Source: Schizophyllum amplum (taxonomy: Eukaryota; Basidiomycota; Agaricomycetes; Agaricales; Schizophyllaceae). Taken from it: DNA of 64,000 nucleotides. The stretch's first letter is position 1. Each line of letters opens with the position of its first letter. The stretch spans positions 2,542,001 through 2,606,000 of the forward strand of contig VDMD01000002.1 of NCBI GenBank assembly GCA_007026445.1. The letters run 5' to 3'. A program made the position numbers and the translations under genes. Shown piece after piece: positions 1-10,412 of the stretch. The notes under the pieces are model-generated. The model searched no databases. It worked only from the letters and a program-made list of their open reading frames with translations, and was not told the DNA's origin.

Positions 1-1327
1 ATGGAACCCGAGCGCGCAGGCGAGCGGCGAGCCGCCGAACGTCGTGCCATGCGTACCTATACACTGGTTAGACAGGAAGCTCCGAAGGAAGCTACGACCT
101 TTGTCGGAGATGGACGCACCAGGTGTCATAACTTGAGCCACAGAGTCGCGAATCAGCACCGCGCCTATCGGGTATCCGTTCGCCAGCGGCTTCGCCATGG
201 TCACCATGTCCGGCTGGCAATCCGCTGGCAACTTCGAGTGCGCCCACAGGTTCCCCGTCCTGTACAACCCGCACTGCATAACTGTTAGATCATCCTGCCT
301 CGTCAAGATGGCACCAAACGCACCTGAATCTCGTCGTAAATCAACACCGCGCCGACTTCGTCGCATCGCTTGCGCAGCGCACGCAGCCACGCCTCGTCCG
401 CCGCATGGATCCCGCCCTCTCCCTGGATCGGCTCCACAATCACCGCGCAGGTATCCTCCCCTACCAAGCCCTGCAGCCCCTCCATGTCGTTCATCGTCCC
501 GACGTCCACGCCAGGAATCAGCGGCGCAAAGGGCTTCTGGTACTTCGGGTTGCTCGTCACGCTCAGCGCGCCCATGCTGCGCCCGTGGAAGCCCTGCTCG
601 AAGCACGCGATGCGCGTCTTGGTGCAGCCGCCGTCCTCCCAGGCGCGCCCGGCCTGCTTGGCCCATCGCTCCTTCCCGACCTTGCGCGCAATTTTGAGCG
701 CGCCCTCGTTCGCCTCGGTGCCCGAGTTCGCAAAGAAGACTTTCGCACCGGCAGAGGGGTCGGCGAGGCCGAGGCCGCCCTCCCGGCGGGTGAGCTCGAC
801 GAGGAGCTCTGCGAGACGCGGCGCCCACTCATTGTGGAAGACATTGCTGGTGTGTAGGAGCTTGGAAGCTTGCTCGGACATGACCTGTAAATTTGTGAGA
901 CAGGAGCGCGAGGGTGAGTTACGTCTCGCGCAACACACCTTGACGAACTCTTCATCGCCGTGCCCTAAAGCGTTGACAGCGATGCCAGCGCTAAAGTCGA
1001 CGTAGCACCGGCCGTCGGTATCCCATACCTTTGAGCCCTTGCCGTGGCTGAGCACGAATTGCGGGCGCGCGTAAACGGGGAGTAGGTAGTTTTCCGAGGT
1101 GGCTAGCGTGCTCTGAACACTTGCGGACGACGATGGCGTGTCATGTGTAGCGGCGGTGTAGCGCGTGCAAGGGGAGGAGTTCTACAGAGGAAAACCATAT
1201 CAACGAATGAGCACATGAGGATAGACGTTGAAAAACGCACCTGTAGCCCTGCTGAGGTGCTGAACCGTGCTGCGCGCCCGCGTGATGCGCGCTGGAGAGC
1301 AGAAAGAGATGTGACTGCGCGCTTCAT
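1..1327 (-). CDS. ARG8: Acetylornithine aminotransferase, mitochondrial (C-terminus beyond left edge)
   Basis: PLP-dependent transaminase of arginine biosynthesis, converting N-acetylglutamate semialdehyde and glutamate to N-acetylornithine and 2-oxoglutarate in the mitochondrial matrix. Translation starts at 1327 with an Arg/Ser-rich, acid-free leader (MKRAVTSLSALQRASRGRAA), a classic matrix-targeting presequence. Five exons are visible: 1241-1327, 939-1181, 324-884, 120-273 and 1-56, with GT-AG introns of 50-63 nt. Diagnostic stretches are LSHGKGSKVWDTDG, DFSAGIAVNALGHGD, FFANSGTEANEGALK, IVEPIQGEGG, LIYDEIQ, the PLP-lysine motif VTMAKPLANGYPIGA and HGTTFGGSPLACALGFH, where the window ends. 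The PLP lysine, the pyrophosphate-side GT motif and the Asp of DEIQ are intact. Ornithine aminotransferase is the main alternative; the VTMAKPLANG and GTTFGGSPLA blocks fit ARG8 better. Confidence 0.93.
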
Positions 1328-2304
1328 TTTGATAGACTGGTGGAGGTAGTAGAGATAGAAGATATCCGCAGCCGCGAGATAGCAACTGGCTTTATAGATC
1401 GCGAGTATATCGAGTCAGGAGAGGGATTTGCGCGAGTCAGTATCGAGTATTGATTGTGGTGTGGAAAATGACTCCCGCGGCCCCCTTTTAGAGAGAGAAC
1501 TTCAACAGGAGTTGTGCAGGTCCGGATAGAAGGACACAAGAAGGAAGGGGGCCTGTGCTGTGATGGGCGTCTAAGTGCAAGGCGCGCCGCCTCAAAAATC
1601 GTGTGATAAGATAAGATTCGGGAGATCGGTCCGATCGGGGTCCGAAGGCACCTGGCAGTGTCATTGTGAACTCGTACCGCCACCAGACCGACGCCAGAGC
1701 TCATCGCCGCAATGCAGCATTTGCCTATATATGTGTTCTCTGCGAGAAACAGTCAATTTCTCGAGTTGATGACGCGAGTAAACCGAGTCGAAACTGTAGG
1801 CTTACGATGCGCACTGGCGACTCAAGGAAACCCACGAACTTCGTTGACGCCGGGACAATTGACCAGCCATAACTTCGTGACCGGTGCGTAGGTGTTGTAT
1901 TGAGTTGGACACAGCGCTACCTACCTGGTACGCATCCACATCTTTCACACGCTCACGATGAATTCGCTGTCCTCCACTTCTTGACACTGTGAGAGTTGCC
2001 GCCTTTCATCGATTCTAAGCATACGCAGTCTAATCAGTGATCGCGAGGGCATTTTGCAACATGCACTGGCAGGTCTATAGGAAAAAGGTATGTACTGAAC
2101 TGCGTAGCATCGCACTGCGGCGCTGGCGTTCGCATGAACAATACGCATCAGCAACAGATTTTGGGGCCTGAAGCTTCGAAGGCCTGACGGTTCAATGAAG
2201 TCTCAAAAGTATAGCATACAAGGACTTCCCATCCCCAACATGGGCGCTAGCACAGGTATATAAGAGACACGCCGGTCGACACGCCGCTGACCATCTTCCC
2301 TCAG
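1328..2304. promoter_or_regulatory. Divergent intergenic region ARG8 / P450
   Basis: About 980 bases separate the two divergent starts and must hold both promoters. The only core element I can support is a TATATAAG at 2257-2264, about 40 bases before the P450 start and on its strand. A CT-rich stretch on the minus strand just upstream of ARG8 (about 1330-1470) looks like its leader. ORFs here are short, unconserved in look and cross the likely promoters. Confidence 0.5.
2257..2264 (+). promoter_or_regulatory. TATA box of the P450 gene
   Basis: TATATAAG lies 41 bases before the P450 ATG at 2305, on the coding strand, in an otherwise GC-rich setting. A strong TATA box suggests an inducible gene, as is common for fungal xenobiotic P450s; this is inference. 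Confidence 0.5.
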
Positions 2305-4528
2305 ATGTCAGTCCCACTCCTACTGGCGACTGCCGTTGTGGGCATCATTTGTGCTCGCATAATACGGCGGCACATATCCTCGCCCACCCGATACCTCCCA
2401 GGCCCTTCGCGAGGCCGCCATCTGCTTCTAGGCAGCTACATCGAACTTTGGGCGTATAAGGCGAGTGTCCGCACCATCCCCTCCTGCCACCATCCGCACT
2501 GACCGCAAGGCACAGGACGGCCCTACTATCTGTATGGACAAGTGGTTTGAGCGCTATGGGAGCGTCCTCAAGTTCCCCGCTACTCTCGGTGTAGGCTCAG
2601 CTCCCCATGGCGCGCGGAGCAACAGGCGCTGACGCCGTCTGATAGACAGATCGCATCATGACAATAGATCCGAAGGCGTTGCACCACATACTCGCGCATG
2701 ACGAGCTGTACCAGAAGCCTGAGGCCTCGCGGTTCAACCTGGCGAAAACAGTTGGGCCAGGTCTAGTCATTACTGAAGGCGCCCACCATCGCCTACAGGT
2801 ACGGATCGTCGATGTCTGCAGGGGTTATGCTGACTGCCACGTCTTGACAGCGCAGAATTATGGTGCGTGGGAGTCGTCACATCTGTCAATCGGTAAGAGC
2901 AACTCTTTTCATGTGTGCAGAACCCCGCTTTCGGCGCGACTGCTGTCCAGAGCGTAATCGACATCATCGTGGAAAAGTCCATAAAGGTAAGTTACATATC
3001 ATGTGCCACTCGATTCTCTTCGAACATCTTAGCTGCGAGACGTCTGGCGACGAGAAATCGATGCAGCCGGCGAAGTGGCGCGCATCAACGTTCTGCATGG
3101 GCTTTCCAACGCGACCCTCGACGCTATCGGGAAAGCAGGTGTGCATCACAGAGCCTATGGCCCATTTTTCGCAGCACTGATCACGATGGGAAAGGCTTTG
3201 GATACGAGATCAATGCTCTGGATACAACTGACAGTAATCTTGACAGACTTCTGGTCTCATTCAACACGCTCTTTGATGTGCAACATCGGAGCAGAGCGTT
3301 CCTTTTGCTACAGAACTGGGTTCCGTTGTTGCGTGTGCTGGTACGCTCTTTTCGACGTGGCTGATCATTCTCATTAATGTTGAACCATCAATCAGCCTAC
3401 CGGCCGCGAGAAAGCAGTAAGAAACGCAAAGGGCACTCTCGACGACATTGGTAGCCGCCTCCTAGCACGCGCCAAGGCCTATATGTTACGCAAGAAGAAA
3501 GCGAGATCGGATGACACGCCCCGCGATCTATTCTTTCTCATCGTGCGCACGAATATGCGTTCGAGCCCGAATCGGCGCATGTCCGATGAGGATATCCTTG
3601 CTCGTAAGCCCTTCCCAGCCCCGGACATGCCTTGTTTGCTGACTATTTCGCAGAGGTGCCGGCCTTCATCGCTGGTGGATACGAGACAACAAGGTTAATT
3701 ATCGTACTGCACTTGATGCGCGAGACTGAAAGTATTTAATGCAGCACGGCCACCTCCTGGGCATTGTTCCAGCTCTCCCAGAACCCTGAACTGCAAACTC
3801 GTCTGCGCGACGATCTGCGCACTTTAGATACTGATGAGCCCAGCACGGACGACTTGAACTCGCTGCCCTACCTCGACGCCTTCGTGAAGGAGGTTCTTCG
3901 GTTTTACCCTTCATTCACCTGGTCAGCCCGTGAGGCTCAACAGGACGACGTTATCCCGCTCGAAGCGCCTTTCGTCGACACAAGCGGTCGAGTTTGCCAC
4001 GAATTCAGGTCTGTTATGTCATACCATAATTTCATCTACATCTCAACATGCGTCCCAACAGAGTACGGAAGGGACAGGTCTTCCTAATCCCCATCCACTC
4101 GGTGAATCGAAGTAAGGCGATCTGGGGAGAGGACGCGAACGAGTTCAAGTAGGTGATGCTTGCCTATGCTCGTAGCGTCAATCGATGATATGTCTGCAGG
4201 CCCGAGCGATGGGATTGCCTCCCGGAAACTGTCAAATCAATGCCTGGTATCTGGGGAAATACGCTGACCTTTTTCGCCGGTTCACACGCGTGCATAGGGT
4301 ACCGCTTCGCATTGATTGAGTGAGTACTTCGGTTCCATGATACCGCTCAAGCTAACATATGCCAGGATAAAGTCCCTCCTGTTCTTTCTTGTCCGACAGT
4401 TCGAATTCGGGCTGGCTGTACCTGTGCATGATGTCCAGATTCAAGTATCCCTCGTGCAACGTCCCGTCCTTAAAAGCGAGCCCAACGTGGCTTCGCAACT
4501 TCCCATGTTCGTTCGTCATGCAAGATAA
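2305..4528 (+). CDS. Cytochrome P450 monooxygenase (13 exons)
   Basis: Haem-thiolate monooxygenase anchored in the ER by an N-terminal hydrophobic helix ([20 protein letters not shown]). The chain can be followed through about 13 exons. It has a PGP-type hinge (YLPGPSRG), the C-helix region ending RRIMNPAFG, the I-helix oxygen-activation motif AGGYETTS at about 3669-3745, the K-helix ExxR in KEVLRFYP, a PERW meander (KPERWD), and the haem loop [14 protein letters not shown] at about 4270-4315 with its axial Cys. It stops at 4528. RRIM comes from a 12-nt exon (2851-2862). The first intron (2461-2515) reads GC-AG. The I-helix exon is about 40 nt. All key residues are present, so it looks functional. 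The substrate cannot be inferred. The neighbour across a 100-base gap is a convergent SDR. Confidence 0.9.
2851..2862 (+). other. 12-nt microexon of the P450 gene
   Basis: CGCAGAATTATG between an intron ending CTTGACAG and one starting GTGCGT. It encodes exactly R-R-I-M, giving HHRLQ-RRIM-NPAFG, the conserved C-helix region that contacts the haem propionate. Confidence 0.85.
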
Positions 4529-4629
4529 AATGACTTCCATGACAACGCTGATGACAGGAATGTACAAATGCAATGTGTATCTTTCTTTGTCCTTCGCAGT
4601 CCAACGAACGCGTGCGTCTTCCCTCAAGG

Positions 4630-5424
4630 CTAAGGCGGCACCTCTTCACCCTTGTAATCGAAGACCTTGCCCCTCTGCTCAACCTTGAGGTTCTTTACGA
4701 CGCCCACCAATTTCTCTGCGCTGTATTCCGGCTCGAACAACTTCTCCTTCGACGTCGACTCCCAGTATGCTCTGCTCAGCTCCGTCTTCATCGTCCCGGG
4801 ATGCACACCCACACAGATGGCTGGCTTCTTCTGCATGCGCAGCTGCCAGTCCCAGCTACGGATGACTTGATTGAGCGCCGCCTTCGATGCGCGGTACGAG
4901 TACCATCCGCCGGAGCGATTGTCGGTAATGGAGCCAACGCGTGCGGAGACGTGGACCCATTTCGCAGGAGACCCGCCATCGCTCGACTTCGAGACGGGCG
5001 GGAGGAAGCGCGCGAAGTGCTTGATCATGAGAAGGTGCGAGATGACGTTGACCTGGAAGGACTCAGTGATCTTCCACAAGTCTAGATCGGCGGGTTGTTT
5101 CTCGGGATGGAGGACGCCGCCGGTGAAGAAGGCGGTGTCGATGTAGCCAGACGGCAGCGTTTCTGCGAGGGTCTGCGCGGCAGCCTCGATGGAGGCTTCG
5201 TCGGTGAGGTCGAGTCGTAAAGGGTGCAGCCGTCCTGGGTCCACGTCCTTCAGGGGTTCCAGGATGTGTTTCTTCAGCTCATCCCCTGTGCCAGAGCGGT
5301 GAGTGGCAAAGAGAGGCAAGTTTGTCGTTTGCAGCATCTGCCGCGTCAGGGCGAGCGACAGTCCGCGCGTTGCGGGGGTGATGAGGGCAAAAGGCGTAGG
5401 CGACATGATGGTTGTTGCAGTCAA
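4630..5424 (-). CDS. Short-chain dehydrogenase/reductase, single exon
   Basis: An uninterrupted 264-residue protein of the SDR superfamily, NAD(P)-dependent oxidoreductases with a Rossmann fold. The N-terminal cofactor loop is degenerate (ALITPATRGLSLALTRQML, in place of TGxxxGIG). This divergence is seen in fungal SDRs of the YKR051/YMR226-like fringe. The central Asp-Leu (LRLDLTD), a loose NAG-like turn (AFFTGGV), the catalytic Ser in VHVSARVGSI, the Tyr-Lys pair in YSYRASKAALNQ and the PG motif VGVHPGTMKTEL are all visible. An in-frame Met at 5406 is an alternative start. It converges on the P450 gene with a 101-base gap. The substrate is unknown. Confidence 0.85.
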   Translation of the reverse strand: MTATTIMSPTPFALITPATRGLSLALTRQMLQTTNLPLFATHRSGTGDELKKHILEPLKDVDPGRLHPLRLDLTDEASIEAAAQTLAETLPSGYIDTAFFTGGVLHPEKQPADLDLWKITESFQVNVISHLLMIKHFARFLPPVSKSSDGGSPAKWVHVSARVGSITDNRSGGWYSYRASKAALNQVIRSWDWQLRMQKKPAICVGVHPGTMKTELSRAYWESTSKEKLFEPEYSAEKLVGVVKNLKVEQRGKVFDYKGEEVPP

Positions 5425-5707
5425 GGAACGAGAGGAGCGATAAGTCTACTTCAGACGCATCCGACTGAGTATTCGCTCCATCATCGTCGATCCGCCGCCA
5501 TCGCGTCTCGCCAGTCAGTCAGCCTCCATGACAGCTTGACGCGACGCCGTCAACGCGATCACCTGACTTAACCTTTTACGACCTCAGTTGCAAACGCCCG
5601 GGACAACAACGTGATATTGCCAAGTGCTGGATGTAGTAACAGTTAATACCTTCAGCGCTTCCTATTGGGAAGTATTCGAGACGTTATGTGCGTCTGCCCT
5701 CTGCGAC

Positions 5708-7134
5708 CTACGACAAAGCATGGACGACAGCTTCAAAAGTAGCAAACGTCGCCATGTTGACTGGGACCGCACTGCACGGGCGCATGAGAGCATTGCCCGA
5801 AGAGAAGGGGTAGAAACGCACCGTATCAACGTCGGCGCCAGTCCTCTGAAGAAGATCCCCATGCCTTCCGTTCGATAACAATGGACCACAGTCGACCAAG
5901 TGGTCCTCTGCGGGTCGATGGCAGGTCTGGGCAACAACGGTGCAGCAGCTCCAGCAGCGAAAGGCGCCGAAGCGGGGTTCACGAGTGGTTGCGGCGGACT
6001 CTGCATTCGCGTCTTGACGACGTCGAAAGGGAAGGTGAAAACCCACCCGGCTGCATAAGTCGTGAGCATGGACGCTTGGATAAAGGCGGCCAGCAGCGAC
6101 CTACCTATGCCGGCCACGCCGCCAGCGACAAGCAGGGCGGGCCACGAGAGACGGCTGGTCTCTTCAACCTCAGCATAGATGGACGAGTGATCAGTATTTC
6201 TGACCACCGTTCTCGGCATAGCGAAATAGCGACACGTCGCCTCGTACTACAGCAAGAAACAGGTCACTTTCACAAGCAACATACGCAAGGCATGGGATCT
6301 CCCTTACAGCAACGAAGTAGGCACCATATCCTATGTCCCGCAGTGCTGTAGATGTGATGCCACGATATAAGCCTCGTAAACCGGATTCGCGGAAAATGTT
6401 AAGGGCCACTGTCGGCGTTGAAGTTGTAGTAGACAGAGCCTGCTGTCTGATCTTGACGAGCTCTGTCGGGGTTGTGATGATGCTGGGTATGCAGCGATAT
6501 CATGTGTTGAGATGCACAACGGACAAGCGCGGTCCAAAGCACGTACGAGGAAACAATGCCGCTACCGGACCCAGCTAACAAGATCTGGGTCAAAGTAGGA
6601 ACTGAACTTGCGTCCTCCAGCTGCATTTTCATGAAGAGCCGGTACGACGCGAACACCAAGCCATTCATGAGGGCTACGGTGGCCTGATGGGTATGTTCAA
6701 CGAATGAATCAAAGCACTGATGCATGCCCACGTACGATCGGCGACATGATGCCCTTGAAGAGGCCCACGAAGCGCTCTTCGCGCACAATTGTTGCGAGAG
6801 CATGGAAGGTCGACCGATATCTATGGCGGAACTCTGGCGTTTGGAAGCGGACTTTGACTGTAGAAATGCACGATGCCAATGAAGCTCATGACGCGACAGT
6901 TCAAGAATGTAACTCACCGGTATCGAATGGATATCCAACGACAAGTCCCGCAACGCCCTACTTCGTGGAGGATTTGAATGATTAACGGAGAAGGATGCAT
7001 ATGGCGAGACAGCGCACGGATATGGTGCCGGCGAGAAAGTCTACTGTCGGATTAAGCTTTAGAGCTGTATCTGTGAATGAGGACATGTACATGTTGAGCC
7101 TCCTGTATGTTGGACCGTCGAATGCACGCACCAT
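5708..7134 (-). CDS. Mitochondrial carrier family (SLC25) protein
   Basis: Inner-membrane solute carrier with three tandem repeats of about 100 residues. Each repeat carries the family signature: YPFDTVKVRFQ near 6920-6850, TPTELVKIRQQ near 6460-6430, and FPFDVVKTRMQ near 6030-6000. Other carrier landmarks are LLAGSGSGIVSS, GLRGLYRGITSTALRDIGYGAYF, LLVAGGVAGI and GMGIFFRGLAPTLIR. Translation starts at 7134 (MVRAFDGPTYRRL) and ends at 5708 (ATFEAVVHALS). About eight short GT-AG introns are needed. Repeat 2 has TPTE in place of PxDE, as seen in the amino-acid/carnitine-type subgroup (ORT1, CRC1, SLC25A45/47/48), so that subgroup is the best guess. The exact substrate cannot be read. Confidence 0.85.
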
Positions 7135-7341
7135 TGTCGCTCATCGCTCAGAAGTAAGTATGTGAGTGGTGCAAGACGGAGGCAGTAAGTGAGACCCAGA
7201 GACAATATTGCTAGCCAGAGTCAGTTATCATGAGTAGACTCCAGCGACGAGCAGAAGACGTGGATATGACGGTGGAAGCCAGGATCCGGGGTGGCGCTTC
7301 AGCAGCGTAAAGACTCAGGGCATATCGGGCCGATTGCCGAA

Positions 7342-7362
7342 GCATCATGCATCATGCATCAT
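7342..7362. repeat. Three-copy 7-bp tandem repeat
   Basis: GCATCAT occurs three times in a row in the intergenic region between the carrier start and the Dre2 stop. The rest of 7135-7549 shows no gene. Confidence 0.6.
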
Positions 7363-7549
7363 GAACAGAACAATCCTTGCGCCTTGGGCAGCGTCAGAGC
7401 ACTGTCTAGATGGAGGTCAGATACGTGGTGAATGCGCTCACTTGCGCTATATAGAAAACTAAGAAGCTACAGTGAATTTTACAGATATACATGGGGCCGT
7501 TCCCAACGATGATGAAGGATGCAAAAGTGGCTGACGGGGATCCGGATAT

Positions 7550-8599
7550 CTAGATGTCATCCATGCCAAGGTCGATCTCGACCTTCTCTCCAGGCCTGAA
7601 CGCGGGAAGACCTAGAACAGTGTGAGCAAGTATGCATCAATGTTGAATGTATACACACCAAGGTAAGGGCAGCTCGCGCATCGGAACGCGTCTCCCAAGT
7701 AGCAGTTCCCGCAACTGCTCGTAGCCTTCGGCGCCGCCTTGGCTGCCTCTACCAGTCGGTCCTTTTCGCTCTGAGACACCTCCACCAAGCCCTCTCCCGT
7801 CGCGTTCATCATCACCACCTTGCTGTTCCGCACTTCCTCCTCCTCGAGTTCCTTGAGGCCGCACGTGCAGTTCTTGCACGCGCGCTTCCGCTTCGACGCG
7901 GATGACGACGCGGGCGCGCATGCAACGGGACGCGCGCGGTCGGCCTCCGTCAGCAGAGCATCCGCGTCTATCTTCGGCGTCGTGGGAGCAGAGAGGGACC
8001 AAAGCGCCTTCTTCGCTGCGGGGTCCGTCTTCTTGCGCGTGAGCGTCCGCGCGGTGAGCGAGACCGCTGCGGCGGGTGCGTGCGCGGGCTTCTGCGCCAT
8101 CAGCGCGCCCTCGGAGGTGATGGACGGCGTGAGGACGTTGAAGCCCGCGAGCGTCAGCTCGGCGGGCAGCGTCTTGAAGGCATCGGTGAGGTGAAGGAGG
8201 TGGAGCGTGCCCAGCGGTGTCAGGCCGGCGAGGAGCTGCGACAGAAGGCCGGGGAGCTGGGGTACGAGGGTCTGGTAGTCGGTCGGGGCGAGGGTGATGT
8301 GTGCGGAGCCGTATGACGAGGGCTCGAGTGTTGTAGCTGACGAGGAGACAGGGTCAGCAGCACTACCAGTGGGCCGCGCGAGCAGCCCACGCACCTCTGT
8401 CCACCAAGCGATCTAACATCTGGCGCTCCACTGGCCGGCTGGCCTCGAGCTCGGTAACAAGGGTCTGGAATCTGCCGTCCGCTGCTGTGGCGGGACATCC
8501 GATGACGAGCGCCTTGCCCTTCAAGGGAACGGCCGCGGGAACCATGCTCGATGGGATCGCGCTCGTCGATGCAACATAGGGCATGGCGGAGGGAGACAT
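7550..8599 (-). CDS. DRE2: Fe-S cluster assembly protein Dre2 (anamorsin/CIAPIN1)
   Basis: Electron-transfer component of the cytosolic iron-sulfur assembly pathway. It works with the diflavin reductase Tah18. The start is at 8599 ([12 protein letters not shown]). An N-terminal methyltransferase-like domain without obvious SAM residues is followed by a linker and the C-terminal CIAPIN1 domain. The [2Fe-2S] motif is an upstream Cys (ARPVACAP) with CKNCTCG. The second cluster motif is the twin CX2C pair [21 protein letters not shown], spacing CX2C-X7-CX2C. The C-terminus [16 protein letters not shown] is diagnostic and comes from a separate exon after an intron near 7613-7660. A second intron lies near 8338-8393. 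All cluster ligands are present. Confidence 0.95.
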
Positions 8600-9153
8600 G
8601 GCGGTGAGTGACAGTAAGAGGAAGGTGCGATTGGCCGGCTGCTTTTACGGAGGCATATAAATTTCGTGGTCGAATGACAAGTCACCGCAAACCCACAAAT
8701 GGGAGTATCTTATCTGACTAAGAGCCTCGGCCGCATCCCGACCGATCTATATCGGCCGATCCAGATGCGGGGCAGGCGCCTTGTTTGTGGAGACTGGAGG
8801 AAACCAGGAGGAAACGACGAGGAAACCAGTCTCGCCATCGTACAAGACGCTCGACGCGATGATCAGGGCGAGTTATAAATGCACTCGACCGATTCTTTGC
8901 AGACAGGGCGTGCTTCATAATATAGAACCCTCATCCAAACAATCCCATAACCACTATGACAAGTCTGCACAATCAGCATCTGTAAGCGGTATTCCGAACG
9001 GCGAACACTCCTCTGCGGTCTTCTGCGGTGTATAGCGATTGGGTAATGATTCTGAATATAAGTACGATACGATACAAGGCACATCATCGCGACAGGCGGT
9101 ACGAATTCCGAAAAACATCCATAGCGATAGAAAGCAGAGAGCAAGCGATATGG

Positions 9154-10412
9154 TCACTGCGGCGCGGGCTGCTGCTGCCCATCTGTGGACGCGGGCGGAG
9201 GCGGGGGTGGGGCCAGGTGCGGCGGCGGGACGTGCATAACAGTGCCGTCGGGGTTCACAGCGACGGGCGGCATGAGGGCTGTTCGGACGCGGAATAGCAT
9301 CATGCGATACCATTCGGAGTCGACGCCGGCCTTCTCCTGCTCGGCGGTGACTTGCTGCAGATGCCCGATCTCCTTGAGCCATGCCGCTCGCCAGTTGACG
9401 TTGCCGTTCTCGTCGAGCTCGAGACCTTCTTCCGGCGATATAGGCATGGGGCCACCAAAACGCATGCCCATCATGAAGTTCGGATCGAATCTGCAAGCCT
9501 AGATGAGCTGAAAGATCTGCAGTCAGATGTTATGGCTGCTTACGGAGGGTAGGGGTAGGGCGCAGGGGGTGCTTGACTGGGCGAGCCACCATCTTCAGGC
9601 CGTGGTACGAATTGTTGAGGATCGTAGTTGGTCTCGGTAGCCTGGTAGTCCGCTTCGCCCTCGTCTGAATCCTGACTTCTTTTGCCCTTGCCGCCCTTTT
9701 TCTTGCGGACGCGGTGCACGCCAGTCCGCGGATCGACGTTATCGTTCACGGTCCAGTACGAGCCCTTGCCACGGTCGGTGAGGGGCCGGGGAACTTTCTC
9801 AAAGCATGGATTGAGGGACAGGTTGTGGCGGACGGAGTTCTATGATCGCGGAGTCAGCATCGGGAGGAAACAAACGATGAACAACAAATAACGCCAGTCA
9901 AACAAAAACAATGGGCGCAAGAGAACGCGATCACGCGCCCTGCACTCATTCCTGGCCACCATATGCTATGCGTGTATCCTTGCTCACCTTCCAGCCACTG
10001 GGCGCGGTCCTGAAGTACGGGAACTGTGACCACGTCAGCGCGGGCTTATCACGCTCAGAGCGCATATACACACTCGGGACTCGATGGCATAGTAGATATC
10101 CTCAAGAAGCAACTTCTGGTTCGGCGAGCCCTTGATTGCATAGCTATGGAGGGAAAAGTAAGGGCCCTGGTCCACTGCAGCCCGGTGGGTCCGGGCAGAG
10201 GGAGGCACGCACCGGATGAGTGTCGAGTATGGGTAGAACGGCTTGCTGCCCGGTGGTCCGTCCCTCAAGGAGTCGAGGTTGATCGGCAGGCCGCCCGTCA
10301 GGTCAGCCTCTGTCTGAGGTCCACCCGGCGGCGGGGGCTGCTGCTGAAAGTATTCGGGGTTCATGTTCGGGTCTGCCATCATCGGCATTGGGGGCTGGCC
10401 GGGGGTTGCCAT
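9154..10412 (-). CDS. Forkhead (winged-helix) transcription factor
   Basis: Sequence-specific DNA-binding regulator. The start at 10412 gives a Pro/Met-rich N-terminus ([15 protein letters not shown]). The forkhead domain begins at [18 protein letters not shown], continues [18 protein letters not shown] and the recognition helix [20 protein letters not shown], and ends [10 protein letters not shown]. The domain is spread over four exons. The intron after the GWK of recognition helix 3 (about 9842-9988) is unusually long. A basic nuclear-localisation-like stretch follows ([12 protein letters not shown]), then an acidic/Pro-rich tail. The [10 protein letters not shown] core is intact. Fkh/Hcm1/Sep1 assignments cannot be separated without alignment. 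No FHA domain is seen, so it is not a classical Fkh1/2 or Fhl1. Confidence 0.9.
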
